Below are positions 1 to 10,380 of a stretch of DNA of 32,224 nucleotides, one piece after another. The stretch comes from Desulfobacula sp. Its GTDB lineage: Bacteria; Desulfobacterota; Desulfobacteria; Desulfobacterales; Desulfobacteraceae. The notes beneath the pieces were generated by a model, which had not been told where the DNA came from, did no database searches, and saw only the letters and a list, made by a program, of their open reading frames with translations. Position numbers and translations under genes: made by a program. The stretch lies in NCBI GenBank assembly GCA_021647625.1, contig JAKIUJ010000024.1, forward strand, positions 1-32,224. The letters are read 5' to 3'. Each line of letters starts with the position of its first letter. Position 1 is the first letter of the stretch.

Positions 1-106
1 TATAAATCGGGCCTCATGTACTATAGTACACTCCGGTTTCAGCATTTCTTGCGCCTTGCATATGGGCAACTTTGTGAGCTTTGCTCCTCTACGAGCCGCC
101 CAAACA
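1..106 (+). repeat. Dispersed long-hairpin repeat, copy 1 (left part truncated or degenerate)
   Basis: CTCATGTACTATAGTACACTCCGGTTTCAG...TTGCGCCTTGCATATGGGCAACTTT...GCCCAAACA matches copies at 18311-18448 (opposite strand) and 29168-29294; contains an extra ~24 nt near the right end. Confidence 0.75.
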
Positions 107-281
107 CGGGTTTTCGGTCAGCCACTAATTATCTTGGGCTTGCAACCAACTGTATCAACCTCTCTTTATTGCCCGTAATATTTTAATCCCGCCTCCTCTT
201 GGAATGCCCCATTCTAAAGGAGGTCTGCATGCCTGATAAAGACTTCCCTACACCAAAAAATCATATCCGCCGCCTTTTTCT

Positions 282-374
282 ATGAGGCTAAATCAAGAAG
301 AACGTGATGAATTAAAAAAATTAGCAGCTGGTTTGCCAATAGGCAGATTTATAAAAGATGCCATTTTTAATTAA
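282..374 (+). pseudogene. Short RHH/mobilisation-type protein remnant (MRLNQEERDELKKLAAGLPIGRFIKDAIFN)
   Basis: Manual translation; resembles the 'RLtxeEraeLexxAaGmplsxyIrdrlf' segment of small mobile-element proteins. A good RBS (AAAGGAGG, 216-223) and ATG at 229 sit in a different frame, suggesting a frameshift. Confidence 0.3.
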
Positions 375-592
375 CAACGCTCACGGCATCCAATCGGCGT
401 ACGGTTGGTGCATGGTTCAGTCCAGATAGAGAGGCACTTCTCCAAGCTCTGGTCGATAGGGATACAAGGGGATAATCGAAATATCACCCTTTTCCATGGG
501 GTTCTTAGGGGCAGCTCGGAGGCTCCCTTAAATGGTGATCAAACGGCCATACGTTTGTGGTTCATTTACGGCTCAATTCCATTAGGAAATAC

Positions 593-763
593 CGCATTGA
601 CACAAGCAATCAGAAAAAACATAAAATTCTTGGCATTCCTGATTTCCGTCCGCATGATCTAAGGCGCACGGGTGCAAAATTCGCGTTCAATGGGAGGTTT
701 GATATACCTTGTGACCTCTGTAACCATGCTTACCCCACCTATATCTTTCCAAGTAATGGTAGT
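593..763 (+). pseudogene. Tyrosine recombinase (phage-type integrase) C-terminal remnant
   Basis: ORF 557..862 contains GIPDFRPHDLRRTGAKFA...DIPCDLCNHA, matching the HxLRRT box and the following 'lNHa' of tyrosine recombinases; no intact gene around it. Confidence 0.5.
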
Positions 764-1053
764 GATCTGGATGTCATGGAGAGTCTGATTTTTACTAGAA
801 AACGCTCGTGCTTAACTGTTTCTTGTAAAAGTGATCAACGACAATTATTTTTTTCCACATGACAACATTCTTCTAATAAATACTGAAACAGTAAAAAAAT
901 CGGTCAAACTCGGTTTAATTAGGAAAGAAATCTTGTTTTTTTCATTAGATCTTTATATCTTAAATTCTGTTTAGCCCAAAGTAACTGGATGATCGTTTGA
1001 ATCTTATCTGGTTGAATAACTTGAAGAGCCCTTTAAGTGGCCCTTAAAGAATA

Positions 1054-1266
1054 ATGGAGTCCAAAATGGAAGATAGATGGTTGTCCGTAGACGAAATTGG
1101 AGACTATCTCGGGGTCAAACGAGATACTGTCTATAAATGGATAAGTGACAAGAATATGCCTGCCCATAAAGTCGGTCGTCTTTGGAAATTTAAAAAAGAC
1201 GAGGTTGATCAATGGGTGCGTAAAGATGGAGCTAATTCTTCTGATGAATCCGGCAAAAGAAAATAA
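1054..1266 (+). CDS. Excisionase-family / HTH_17 helix-turn-helix DNA-binding protein
   Basis: WLSVDEIGDYLGVKRDTVYKWISDKNMPAHKVGRLWKFKKDEVDQWVR is a classic AlpA/excisionase-like HTH. Confidence 0.85.
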   Translation: MESKMEDRWLSVDEIGDYLGVKRDTVYKWISDKNMPAHKVGRLWKFKKDEVDQWVRKDGANSSDESGKRK

Positions 1267-1300
1267 TAAAAAAATGATGGAAAGATAGGCGGCTGACAAC

Positions 1301-4300
1301 ATGCAAATCTTAGACAACATAAACACTCTTTGGGGCAATGATTTAAAACAAACCCTGAAGCCAGGTACAAAATTGAAAATTGCAGCCTCTTGCTTTTCTA
1401 TATATGCATTTGAAGCTTTAAAAAAAGAACTAGAAAAAGTTGATTCCCTTGAATTTATCTTTACAGCTCCGGCATTTATTCCAAATGAGGTGACTGACAA
1501 GGTTTCAAAAGAACGGCGTGAATTTCATATACCCAAACAAGAGCGGGAGCGTAGTTTGTATGGAAGTGAGTTTGAGATACAGCTAAAGAACAAACTCACA
1601 CAAAGAGCTATAGCCAGAGAATGCGCCGACTGGATTAAACGTAAGGCCCGGTTTAAATCAAACGCCACAAAAGCTCCAATGCAGCAATTTGCATGCTTAA
1701 ATAAGAAGGATGACGCTACAGCATATATGCCTCTTCAAGGATTTACAGCAGTCGATCTTGGCTACCAGCAAGGAGACGCTGTTTCTAATCTTATAACGAA
1801 ATTTGAAGATACCCCATCAACCCAAACCTGGCTAAATCTTTTTAATCAAATTTGGGATGATGATACCAAGTTAAAAGATGTCACCGATGCCATCTGTTCA
1901 CATATTGAATCTGTGTATCAGGAAAATTCCCCTGAAAAAATCTATTTTCTTATGCTTTACAATATCTTCAATGAGTTTCTTGAAGATTTGAATGAAGATG
2001 TTTTGCCGAACGACCTGACTGGATATAAAAACAGCGTTATATGGAATAAGCTGTTTAATTTCCAGAGAGATGCCGCTACCGGCATCATCAATAAACTTGA
2101 AAGCTACAATGGCTGTATATTAGCTGATAGCGTCGGTCTTGGAAAAACGTTCACTGCACTGGCTGTTATCAAATACTACGAGCTCCGCAATCGTTCTGTA
2201 CTGGTATTATGCCCGAAAAAACTTGCCGATAACTGGCTGAATTACAATCGGAACCTCAAGACCAATATTTTTACCAAAGACCGTTTGAACTATGATGTCC
2301 TTTGCCATACGGATTTACAACGCACCAGTGGTGAGTCCTTTGGAACACCTTTGAATAAAATCAACTGGGGTAACTATGATCTCGTTGTTATTGATGAATC
2401 TCATAACTTCAGAAATAACGACACATACAAGGATAAAGAAACCCGATATAAAAAGTTGATGAATTCTGTTATTCGTGATGGGGTTAAAACAAAGGTCCTC
2501 ATGCTTTCAGCTACACCTGTTAATAACCGCTTCAATGACCTCAGAAATCAACTGGCATTAGCCTACGAGGGTGAATCTGAAAATCTTAGTAGCAAACTTA
2601 AAACTGGGAAATCAGTTGAAGAAATATTCCGTCAAGCGCAGACCGTTTTTAATTCATGGTCAAAGCTGCCGCCTGAAGAGCGAACAGCCAGAGCGATACT
2701 GGATGCCCTTGATTTTGATTTTTTTGAGTTGCTTGATAGCGTCACCATTGCCAGATCCAGAAAACATATTGAAACCTTTTACGACACAACAGATATCGGA
2801 AAATTTCCAGTAAGACGAAAACCTCTATCCTTCCGTTGTCAATTAACGGAGCGTCAAGATGTCATGGGCTTCAATGATATCTACACACAGCTATCGCTGC
2901 TAAAATTATCTGTCTATGCACCGGTAAGCTATATTCTCCCAAGCCGCTTGAAAAAATATGAAGAACTTTATGATACAGCTGTTGAGGGCAGCAAAGTAAC
3001 GTTTCGGCAGACTGATCGTGAAAAGAGCCTGCAATCACTCATGACAACCAATCTACTTAAACGCCTGGAAAGTTCAGTTGAATCGTTCAGACTGACTCTA
3101 AGCTCGCTTGAAGAAAAGCACAAAGGGATGCTGAGCAAAATTGAACAGTTTAAGCAATCAGGTACGGATCTCTCTATTCATGATCTTGCAAATTCTCTTG
3201 GTGATCTTGAAGCGGAAGATGATGATTTGATAGGTCTTGATGATTTTATGATCGGAAATAAGATCAAGGTGAGCTTAACTGATATGGACTTACCATCATG
3301 GAAACATGATTTAAATTCAGATCTTGTGATCATTTCATCATTACTTGATGAAATGAAAAAAGTTGGTCCACAAGAGGATTTCAAACTTCAGCATCTGAAA
3401 AAACATATTGAAAAAAAGATCCAGCACCCGATTAACGCCGACAACAAAAAGATCATTATATTCACAGCCTTTGCCGATACAGCCAACTACCTCTATGAAA
3501 ACCTGTCAGGCGAATTACTTTCAATCGGCATACATTCTGGACGCGTTACGGGTAAAGATGCCCCAAAAACAACATTAAAAAAGGGCTATGATTTTCAATC
3601 CATCCTAACCTTGTTTTCACCGATTTCTAAAGAAAAGGCTCTCATCCTTCCAGAAGAACCAGGTGAGATTGATTTACTAATAGGAACCGATTGCATATCG
3701 GAAGGGCAAAATCTTCAGGATTGTGACTACTTGATAAATTATGACATTCACTGGAATCCGGTCCGCATCATTCAAAGGTATGGTCGCGTGGATCGAATTG
3801 GATCAACGAATGAATCCATTCAGCTGGTGAACTACTGGCCTGATATCTCTCTGGATGAATACATCAATCTGAAAGAACGTGTGGAAAACCGGATGATTAT
3901 TGCCGATGTCACTGCCACGGGAGATGATAACGTATTATCAGCACGGGCGAATGATGTAAGCTACCGTAAAGAGCAACTGAGACGTCTCCAGGATGAGGTG
4001 ATTGAGCTTGAAGATCTAAAAACCGGCGTTAACATTACCGATCTTGGCCTAAATGATTTCAGAATGGATCTTCTTAACTATATTAAAAACAATGGTGATT
4101 TAGGCCATCTACCAAACGGTCTGCACGCCATTGTTTCAGCAAATGAAACCATTGGATTGAAGCCGGGGGTAATCTTTACACTCAGAAACAGAAACTCGGG
4201 CGTTAATATCAATCAACACAATCGGCTGCACCCATATTACCTGATATATATCGGTAATGACGGAGAAGTTATCACCGACCACACACAGGTAAAGCCTCTT

Positions 4301-4570
4301 CTGGATTTGGTAAGAGCCGGCTGTAAGGGACAAGAACTACCCATTGAACTGCTATGCAAGGCGTTTAATGCTGAAACTAAAGATGGAAGAAACATGAAGA
4401 AATATTCTGATCTTCTCGGGCAAGCTATTCACTCAATGATCGAAATAAAAGAAGACAAGGATATAGACAGCTTGTTCTCAGGTACGAACACAACTGCCTT
4501 GGTCGATACAATATACGGTCTGGATGATTTTGAATTGATTTCCTTCCTCGTTGTTAAGGAGAACGAATGA
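1301..4570 (+). CDS. SNF2-type DEAD/DEAH helicase with PLD-like N-terminal region
   Basis: 1089 aa; Walker A ADSVGLGKTFTA, motif II DESHNFRN, motif III SATPVNN, motif V-VI GTDCISEGQNLQDCDYLINYDIHWNPVRIIQRYGRVDRIGS. Confidence 0.9.
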   Translation: MQILDNINTLWGNDLKQTLKPGTKLKIAASCFSIYAFEALKKELEKVDSLEFIFTAPAFIPNEVTDKVSKERREFHIPKQERERSLYGSEFEIQLKNKLTQRAIARECADWIKRKARFKSNATKAPMQQFACLNKKDDATAYMPLQGFTAVDLGYQQGDAVSNLITKFEDTPSTQTWLNLFNQIWDDDTKLKDVTDAICSHIESVYQENSPEKIYFLMLYNIFNEFLEDLNEDVLPNDLTGYKNSVIWNKLFNFQRDAATGIINKLESYNGCILADSVGLGKTFTALAVIKYYELRNRSVLVLCPKKLADNWLNYNRNLKTNIFTKDRLNYDVLCHTDLQRTSGESFGTPLNKINWGNYDLVVIDESHNFRNNDTYKDKETRYKKLMNSVIRDGVKTKVLMLSATPVNNRFNDLRNQLALAYEGESENLSSKLKTGKSVEEIFRQAQTVFNSWSKLPPEERTARAILDALDFDFFELLDSVTIARSRKHIETFYDTTDIGKFPVRRKPLSFRCQLTERQDVMGFNDIYTQLSLLKLSVYAPVSYILPSRLKKYEELYDTAVEGSKVTFRQTDREKSLQSLMTTNLLKRLESSVESFRLTLSSLEEKHKGMLSKIEQFKQSGTDLSIHDLANSLGDLEAEDDDLIGLDDFMIGNKIKVSLTDMDLPSWKHDLNSDLVIISSLLDEMKKVGPQEDFKLQHLKKHIEKKIQHPINADNKKIIIFTAFADTANYLYENLSGELLSIGIHSGRVTGKDAPKTTLKKGYDFQSILTLFSPISKEKALILPEEPGEIDLLIGTDCISEGQNLQDCDYLINYDIHWNPVRIIQRYGRVDRIGSTNESIQLVNYWPDISLDEYINLKERVENRMIIADVTATGDDNVLSARANDVSYRKEQLRRLQDEVIELEDLKTGVNITDLGLNDFRMDLLNYIKNNGDLGHLPNGLHAIVSANETIGLKPGVIFTLRNRNSGVNINQHNRLHPYYLIYIGNDGEVITDHTQVKPLLDLVRAGCKGQELPIELLCKAFNAETKDGRNMKKYSDLLGQAIHSMIEIKEDKDIDSLFSGTNTTALVDTIYGLDDFELISFLVVKENE

Positions 4571-5247
4571 AGACCCTTTACAACTTTCCCAAGGCGGCGG
4601 CTTTTGGCCGGAGGCTTGCCAAAAGCAAGATTTACGAACACACTTCGCCAAGTACCAAAGTAAAAAAATTATTTATTCAGCAGGTCGAAAAGATAACCTG
4701 GGCCTATAAACTATCTCCGGCAACTATCAACCTTCCCGCCAGTGATGGAGTGCAGGAAATCCAGGTTTTTACCATAGACTTAAGAGTCGGAGAACTGTCA
4801 CCGGATGTCTTGCAAACCATAGACAAAGCAATCCCCTCACCCATTCTTTTTGAATTGAAGTATGGCAGCAAAACCAAGTATGCTGCCAGCTATAAGAGAC
4901 CGAGTGAGGCAGATAAGAACAAATGGGTTGTCAGCAGTTATTTTCAATCAGACTGGCTGAAAGAGAACACACTAACATCAAAGCTTCCGGTAGTACTAAA
5001 CATGGGAGCACTCTATCAATCCTTTTTAACAAGCTTAAGTCCCCTCCCCTTTAAGAAAGGGGAAAATCTGGATGGTTTAGTATCAAGAATTGACCTTTTA
5101 CAGTTTAAAGAGCGTGAAGCTGGAAAACTGGAGAACCGTATAAACAAAGAAAAACAATTCAACCGGCGCGTGGGGCTGAACAGTACATTGAATAAACTGA
5201 AACAGGAAATTAAGAATTTAAAACGCCGAAAACTGCAGGCGGAATGA
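4567..5247 (+). CDS. DUF4391-like protein
   Basis: 226 aa; ATGA overlap with the upstream helicase stop; position between helicase and Mod and the sequence features (LFELKYGSKTKYAASYKRP, C-terminal coiled coil) fit DUF4391 proteins from memory. Confidence 0.65.
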   Translation: MKTLYNFPKAAAFGRRLAKSKIYEHTSPSTKVKKLFIQQVEKITWAYKLSPATINLPASDGVQEIQVFTIDLRVGELSPDVLQTIDKAIPSPILFELKYGSKTKYAASYKRPSEADKNKWVVSSYFQSDWLKENTLTSKLPVVLNMGALYQSFLTSLSPLPFKKGENLDGLVSRIDLLQFKEREAGKLENRINKEKQFNRRVGLNSTLNKLKQEIKNLKRRKLQAE

Positions 5248-5263
5248 TACAGGAGTCTTACAA

Positions 5264-7144
5264 ATGGAAAAATTAAAAATGCACAGCCCTAATTTTGCTG
5301 AAGAAAATATCGAGAAGCTTTCAGCACTGTTTCCGGGTTGCATTACAGAATCAACCTATGAAGATGGAACCCTGAAGAAATCTATTGATTTTGATCTGCT
5401 CAGACAGGAACTATCAACCACTATCGTAGAAGGTCCACAGGAGCGCTATCACCTGAATTGGCCAGGCAAGCGAGAAGCTTTACTCACTGCCAATGCACCC
5501 ATCGCTAAGACACTTCGCCCCTGCCGTGAAGAGAGCGAATATTTTGACACAACAGAAAACCTCTTTATTGAGGGTGACAACCTTGATGCACTAAAGCTCC
5601 TGCAGGAAACTTACCTCGGTAAGGTCAAAACGATCTATATCGATCCGCCCTACAACACTGGCAAGGACTTCATCTATTCCGACAATTTTGCTGAATCTAC
5701 TGAGGAATACCTGCTTGATTCAGGCCAAAAAGATGAAGAAGGAAACCGCCTTGTAGCCAACACAGATTCCAATGGCCGCTTCCACTCCGACTGGCTGAGT
5801 ATGATGTATTCACGACTGAAATTAGCCAGAAATCTACTCAAGGATGATGGGGTAATTTTTATCAGTATTGATGATGGAGAACAGGCTAATCTTAAAAGGA
5901 TGTGTGATGAGGTTTTTGGGGAAGAGAATTTTGTCGCTACAATATGCTGGCAAAAACGTTATTCACGTGAAAATCGGGGGTCTATTGGAGATGCACATGA
6001 GTACGTTATAGTATTTGCAAAACAATCCTCTCTGTTTGCAAATCAGTCAGGTAGAATCCCGTTAACAGAACAACAGGCTAAAATTTACAGAAATCCCAAT
6101 AATGATCCTAAAGGTCGATGGCGCGGTATTCCAATGACAGCACAAGGCTATAGGCCTAATCAAATGTATGAAGTTGTTACCCCAACAGGAAATGTTATTA
6201 CGCCGCCTGAAGGCCGTTGTTGGAGTACGATAGAGTCTGAATTTAAAAAATTGAAGGAAGCAGGCAGAATATATTTTGGTAAAGCTAATGATTCTCAGCC
6301 TCAAGTTATTAGGTATCTTTCTGAAGTAAAAGGATTAGTGCCATGGACATGGCTTCCACATGAAGAAGGAGGCCATACTGATGAGTCAAAAAAAGAAATG
6401 TACAGCTTTTTTGGAAAGGGGTTTGCCTTTGACACTCCTAAACCAACTAGATTACTTGAACGACTTATTACAATAGGGTCAAAAGAAAAAGATGGTATCA
6501 TCCTTGATTTCTTTGCGGGATCAGCCACTACAGCCCATGCGGTCATGCGGCTGAACGCTGCCGATGGAGGCAAACGCAAGTTTATAATGGTACAGCTTCC
6601 AGAGACCTGCGATGAGAAATCTGGCGCATATGAAGAAGGATACACAACTATTGCCGAAATCAGCAAGGAGCGTATCCGTCGGGCTGGTAAAAAAATTAAA
6701 GAAGAAAACGCATTGACAGCACCCGACTTGGATACAGGTTTCCGCGTTCTCAAGGTGGACTCCGGTAATATGGAGAACGTCTACTACGCACCCGATTCTG
6801 TTGAGCAAGACCTGCTGACTCTCCAGACCGATAACATCAAAGACGACCGAACTTCAGAAGATTTGCTATTCCAAGTCTTGCTGGACTGGGGTGTAGATCT
6901 AACCCTGCCAATAACCAAAGAAACCATCAAAGATCGTGAAGTTTTCTTTGTAGATGGCAATGCGTTGGCAGCTTGCTTTGCAAAGAATGGCCAAATTACT
7001 GAGAATTTCTGCAAAGAGCTTGCCAAACACCAGCCGTTGCGGGTGGTTTTCCGAGATTCCGGGTTCAAAGATGACAGCATAAAAATCAATGTAGAGCAGA
7101 TATTCAAGCTTATGAGCCCGCACACGGATGTAAAAACAATTTAA
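5264..7144 (+). CDS. mod: Type III restriction-modification methyltransferase (Mod), beta-class DNA methyltransferase
   Basis: Motif IV IYIDPPYNTGKDF precedes motif I ILDFFAGSATTAHAV, with a target-recognition region between; RBS AGGAG upstream. Confidence 0.92.
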   Translation: MEKLKMHSPNFAEENIEKLSALFPGCITESTYEDGTLKKSIDFDLLRQELSTTIVEGPQERYHLNWPGKREALLTANAPIAKTLRPCREESEYFDTTENLFIEGDNLDALKLLQETYLGKVKTIYIDPPYNTGKDFIYSDNFAESTEEYLLDSGQKDEEGNRLVANTDSNGRFHSDWLSMMYSRLKLARNLLKDDGVIFISIDDGEQANLKRMCDEVFGEENFVATICWQKRYSRENRGSIGDAHEYVIVFAKQSSLFANQSGRIPLTEQQAKIYRNPNNDPKGRWRGIPMTAQGYRPNQMYEVVTPTGNVITPPEGRCWSTIESEFKKLKEAGRIYFGKANDSQPQVIRYLSEVKGLVPWTWLPHEEGGHTDESKKEMYSFFGKGFAFDTPKPTRLLERLITIGSKEKDGIILDFFAGSATTAHAVMRLNAADGGKRKFIMVQLPETCDEKSGAYEEGYTTIAEISKERIRRAGKKIKEENALTAPDLDTGFRVLKVDSGNMENVYYAPDSVEQDLLTLQTDNIKDDRTSEDLLFQVLLDWGVDLTLPITKETIKDREVFFVDGNALAACFAKNGQITENFCKELAKHQPLRVVFRDSGFKDDSIKINVEQIFKLMSPHTDVKTI

Positions 7145-7156
7145 AGGAGGCCTATA

Positions 7157-10100
7157 GTGAAACTCAAGTTTAAGAAACAGGCCTACCAGACACGTGCCGT
7201 TGAGGCGGTGGTGGATTGTTTTAAAGGCCAACCAAATACAGCAGGAATCAGCTATCGAATTGACCCAGGTTTGGATAAGGCCAATTTACAAGGTTATAGG
7301 CAACAAAGTCTTATTGAAGAGTCCGGTTTTAAAAATGGGGATATTGTTTTACCCGAGGAACAGATCCTTGAAAATATTCAAGGGGTTCAGCGTATTCAAA
7401 ATTTACCGCAAAGTTTATCACTGAACGAATTTAAAACGATCAAAAAAAATACTTTTGTGTCAGATAAAAACTACACGAAAAAAGCTTTGGCAATTGCGCC
7501 ATTTCACTTTGATGTGGAAATGGAAACCGGAACTGGAAAGACATACTGCTACATCAAAACAATGTTTGAGATGAACAAACGGTTTGGCTGGACCAAGTTC
7601 ATAGTTGTGGTTCCAAGCATTGCTATTCGTGAAGGTATATACAAATCCCTTGAAATCACGGCAGAGCATTTTCAGGAATCTTACAACAAAAAAGCAAAAT
7701 TTTTCATCTACAACTCAAAACAGCTTCATAACCTCGAAAGCTTTTCTTCAGATGCCGGAATCAATGTCATGGTTATTAATGTTCAGGCATTCAATGCCCG
7801 AGGTAAGGACAACCGCCGCATCTATGAAGAACTCGATGATTTTCAGTCCCGCCGTCCCATCGATGTAATTAAGGCCAATCGACCGATACTAATTTTGGAT
7901 GAACCTCAAAAAATGGAAGGTGCAAAAACATTAGACTCCCTCAAGGAGTTTAATCCTCTGTTTATTCTGCGCTATTCAGCTACACATAAAACCCAGCACA
8001 ATAAGGTTCACAGGCTGGATGCATTAGATGCTTATAGCCAAAAACTTGTAAAAAAAATTGCAGTACGGGGTATCTCCGTAAAGGGTCTTTCAGGGACAAA
8101 CGCATATCTCTATCTTGAATCAGTCGAAGTCTCCAAACAGACTCCTGTTGCCAGAATTGAAATTGAAATAAAACAGAACAATGGTATTAAGCGAATAATC
8201 CGGAAACTAAAAAAAGGTGACAATCTTTACGACCTTTCAGGTGAACTTGATCAATACAAGGGATTTGTCATTACTGACATCAGTGCCATTACGGATACTG
8301 TTGAATTTACAAACGGCCATCAACTACAGGCCGGAGAAGCAACCGGCGATGTTAATGAGGCCGCTCTTAGAAGAATTCAGATAAGAGAGGCTATCAAGGC
8401 TCATTTTGAAAAGGAACAAGTCCTTTATCATCAGGGCATCAAAGTCCTGACACTCTTCTTTATCGATAAAGTCGCCAAATACCGTGTTTACAGCGATGCC
8501 GGAGAAGATGAAGGCGGTGAATATGCCAAAGTATTTGAGGAGGAATATACAGAAGCTTTGAAAGAGCTCAAACAAGACATGTTCCTGCCTGAAGATTACC
8601 AAAAGCATCTGGACAGCATTCCTGTTGACCGTACGCATAATGGCTACTTTTCCATCGATAAGAAGGGAAAAATGGTTGATGCAATCAAGACCACAAAAAG
8701 TGAACGAGAAGAAAGCACCGATCAAAGTGCCTATGACTTAATTTTGAAAGACAAAGAACGTCTACTCTCATTTGAGGAACCAATCCGGTTTATTTTCTCC
8801 CATTCTGCTCTCCGTGAAGGATGGGACAACCCGAATGTTTTTGTTATTTGTACCTTAAAGCACAGTGACAATACTATCTCCCGCAGGCAAGAGGTCGGTC
8901 GAGGGCTTCGTATATCGGTCAATCAGTTGGGTGAACGCCAAGATGAACCAGCCACAGTTCATCAAACAAACGTTTTAACGGTTGTTGCCAGCGAAAGCTA
9001 TAAGGACTTCGTCACGGCTTTGCAGAAAGACATCAGTGAGTCGCTCTCAGAACGGCCACGGGTGGCCGATGTAAAATATTTTACTGGAAAAGTAATGCAG
9101 ACTTCTTCCGGTACGGTTGAAGTGACACAGGACATGGCAGCGGGCATCGAGTTTTATCTAATTCAGAACGGATATGTTGATCGCAAGAAAAACATTGCCC
9201 AGAAATATCATGATGCAGTGAAGAATGAAGAAATAGCTGATTTGCCAGAGGATTTGCAGCCATACAAAGAGCAAGTTTTTCAATTAATAGAAAGCGTTTA
9301 CAGCGATGAAAAACTTCCTCAAATTGAAAATGATCGCAGCGCTAAGATGAATCCGTTAAATGCCAACTTTGAAAAAAAGGAATTTAAGGAGCTTTGGAAT
9401 AGGATTAATCGCAAAGCAGCCTATAGCGTACATTTTGACAGCGCTGAACTTGTTAAAAAATCCATCCAGACTCTGAACAAAGAATTGCGGGTTTCTCCCC
9501 TTAAATACACAATTCAGTCGGGTGAGCAAGCTGATGGAATAAATTATGACCAGATGAAATCGGGTGACAGCTTCAAAGTAAAGAAAACCTCTACCGAATA
9601 TGATGCTCACTCGATCCATTCAGCGGTAAAATACGACTTAATTGCTAAAGTTGCTGAGAATGTGCAATTGACAAGAAAAACCGTCACCGAAATTTTATCG
9701 GGTATTGAAAAGTCAGTATTTGCTCAGTTTAAAACCAACCCGGAAAATTTCATTTCCGAAGCTACACGGCTCATTCAGGAACAAAAAGCGACTGTTATTA
9801 TTGAACACCTGAGTTATGATGCTGTTACCGAGACGCATGGTATCGATATTTTTACCGAAAGCCAAAGCAAACAGGATTTCAGCAAAGCCGGTGAGTCACT
9901 CAAACGCCATATTTATGATTATGTTATAACTGACTCGAAAACGGAACGAACCTTTGTCCAGGAGCTTGATACCAGCTCTGAAGTGGTAGTTTATGCAAAG
10001 CTCCCCAGAGGTTTCTCAATCCCCACACCAGTTGGCAACTACAATCCAGACTGGGCAATCTCTTTCAAGGAAGGTTCAGTAAAGCACGTATACTTTGTCG

Positions 10101-10282
10101 CTGAAACTAAAGGTTCCATGTCCACCATGGAGCTCCGGGAGATTGAAAAGACAAAAATAGAATGCGCCCGTAAATTTTTCAATGAAATCAACCGCAAGAT
10201 TAACCCAGACAATGTGAAATACGACGTAGTTAACAGTTTCAGTAAATTGATGGATATCGTTGGAGCAGGAGCTACAGCCTAA
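7157..10282 (+). CDS. res: Type III restriction enzyme Res subunit (helicase-nuclease)
   Basis: GTG start with RBS AAAGGAGG; Walker [11 protein letters not shown], motif [27 protein letters not shown] and [12 protein letters not shown]-terminal PD-(D/E)xK signature [25 protein letters not shown]. Confidence 0.92.
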   Translation: MKLKFKKQAYQTRAVEAVVDCFKGQPNTAGISYRIDPGLDKANLQGYRQQSLIEESGFKNGDIVLPEEQILENIQGVQRIQNLPQSLSLNEFKTIKKNTFVSDKNYTKKALAIAPFHFDVEMETGTGKTYCYIKTMFEMNKRFGWTKFIVVVPSIAIREGIYKSLEITAEHFQESYNKKAKFFIYNSKQLHNLESFSSDAGINVMVINVQAFNARGKDNRRIYEELDDFQSRRPIDVIKANRPILILDEPQKMEGAKTLDSLKEFNPLFILRYSATHKTQHNKVHRLDALDAYSQKLVKKIAVRGISVKGLSGTNAYLYLESVEVSKQTPVARIEIEIKQNNGIKRIIRKLKKGDNLYDLSGELDQYKGFVITDISAITDTVEFTNGHQLQAGEATGDVNEAALRRIQIREAIKAHFEKEQVLYHQGIKVLTLFFIDKVAKYRVYSDAGEDEGGEYAKVFEEEYTEALKELKQDMFLPEDYQKHLDSIPVDRTHNGYFSIDKKGKMVDAIKTTKSEREESTDQSAYDLILKDKERLLSFEEPIRFIFSHSALREGWDNPNVFVICTLKHSDNTISRRQEVGRGLRISVNQLGERQDEPATVHQTNVLTVVASESYKDFVTALQKDISESLSERPRVADVKYFTGKVMQTSSGTVEVTQDMAAGIEFYLIQNGYVDRKKNIAQKYHDAVKNEEIADLPEDLQPYKEQVFQLIESVYSDEKLPQIENDRSAKMNPLNANFEKKEFKELWNRINRKAAYSVHFDSAELVKKSIQTLNKELRVSPLKYTIQSGEQADGINYDQMKSGDSFKVKKTSTEYDAHSIHSAVKYDLIAKVAENVQLTRKTVTEILSGIEKSVFAQFKTNPENFISEATRLIQEQKATVIIEHLSYDAVTETHGIDIFTESQSKQDFSKAGESLKRHIYDYVITDSKTERTFVQELDTSSEVVVYAKLPRGFSIPTPVGNYNPDWAISFKEGSVKHVYFVAETKGSMSTMELREIEKTKIECARKFFNEINRKINPDNVKYDVVNSFSKLMDIVGAGATA

Positions 10283-10380
10283 TATACATTATTCGCATCC
10301 AAGGACGGTTCCTTGGTTGACATCCACTGACAAAACAGTCGAAGGTATGGATGTTCAACCTCCAGAAATAAAGGGGATAG

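Noticed and set aside
1033-1500. 155-aa minus-strand ORF over the HTH gene and helicase start
   Set aside because: Antisense to two well-supported genes, no recognisable domain.
5950-6480. Mod target-recognition region seems compositionally different, suggesting TRD swapping
   Set aside because: Variable TRDs are normal in type III Mod proteins; no recombination breakpoint demonstrable without relatives.
6301-6753. 150-aa minus-strand ORF within mod
   Set aside because: Antisense shadow ORF of the Mod coding sequence; no domain recognised.
7880-7930. DEPQ instead of DEPH in Res motif II
   Set aside because: As far as I recall DEPQ is common in Res homologues, so not notable.
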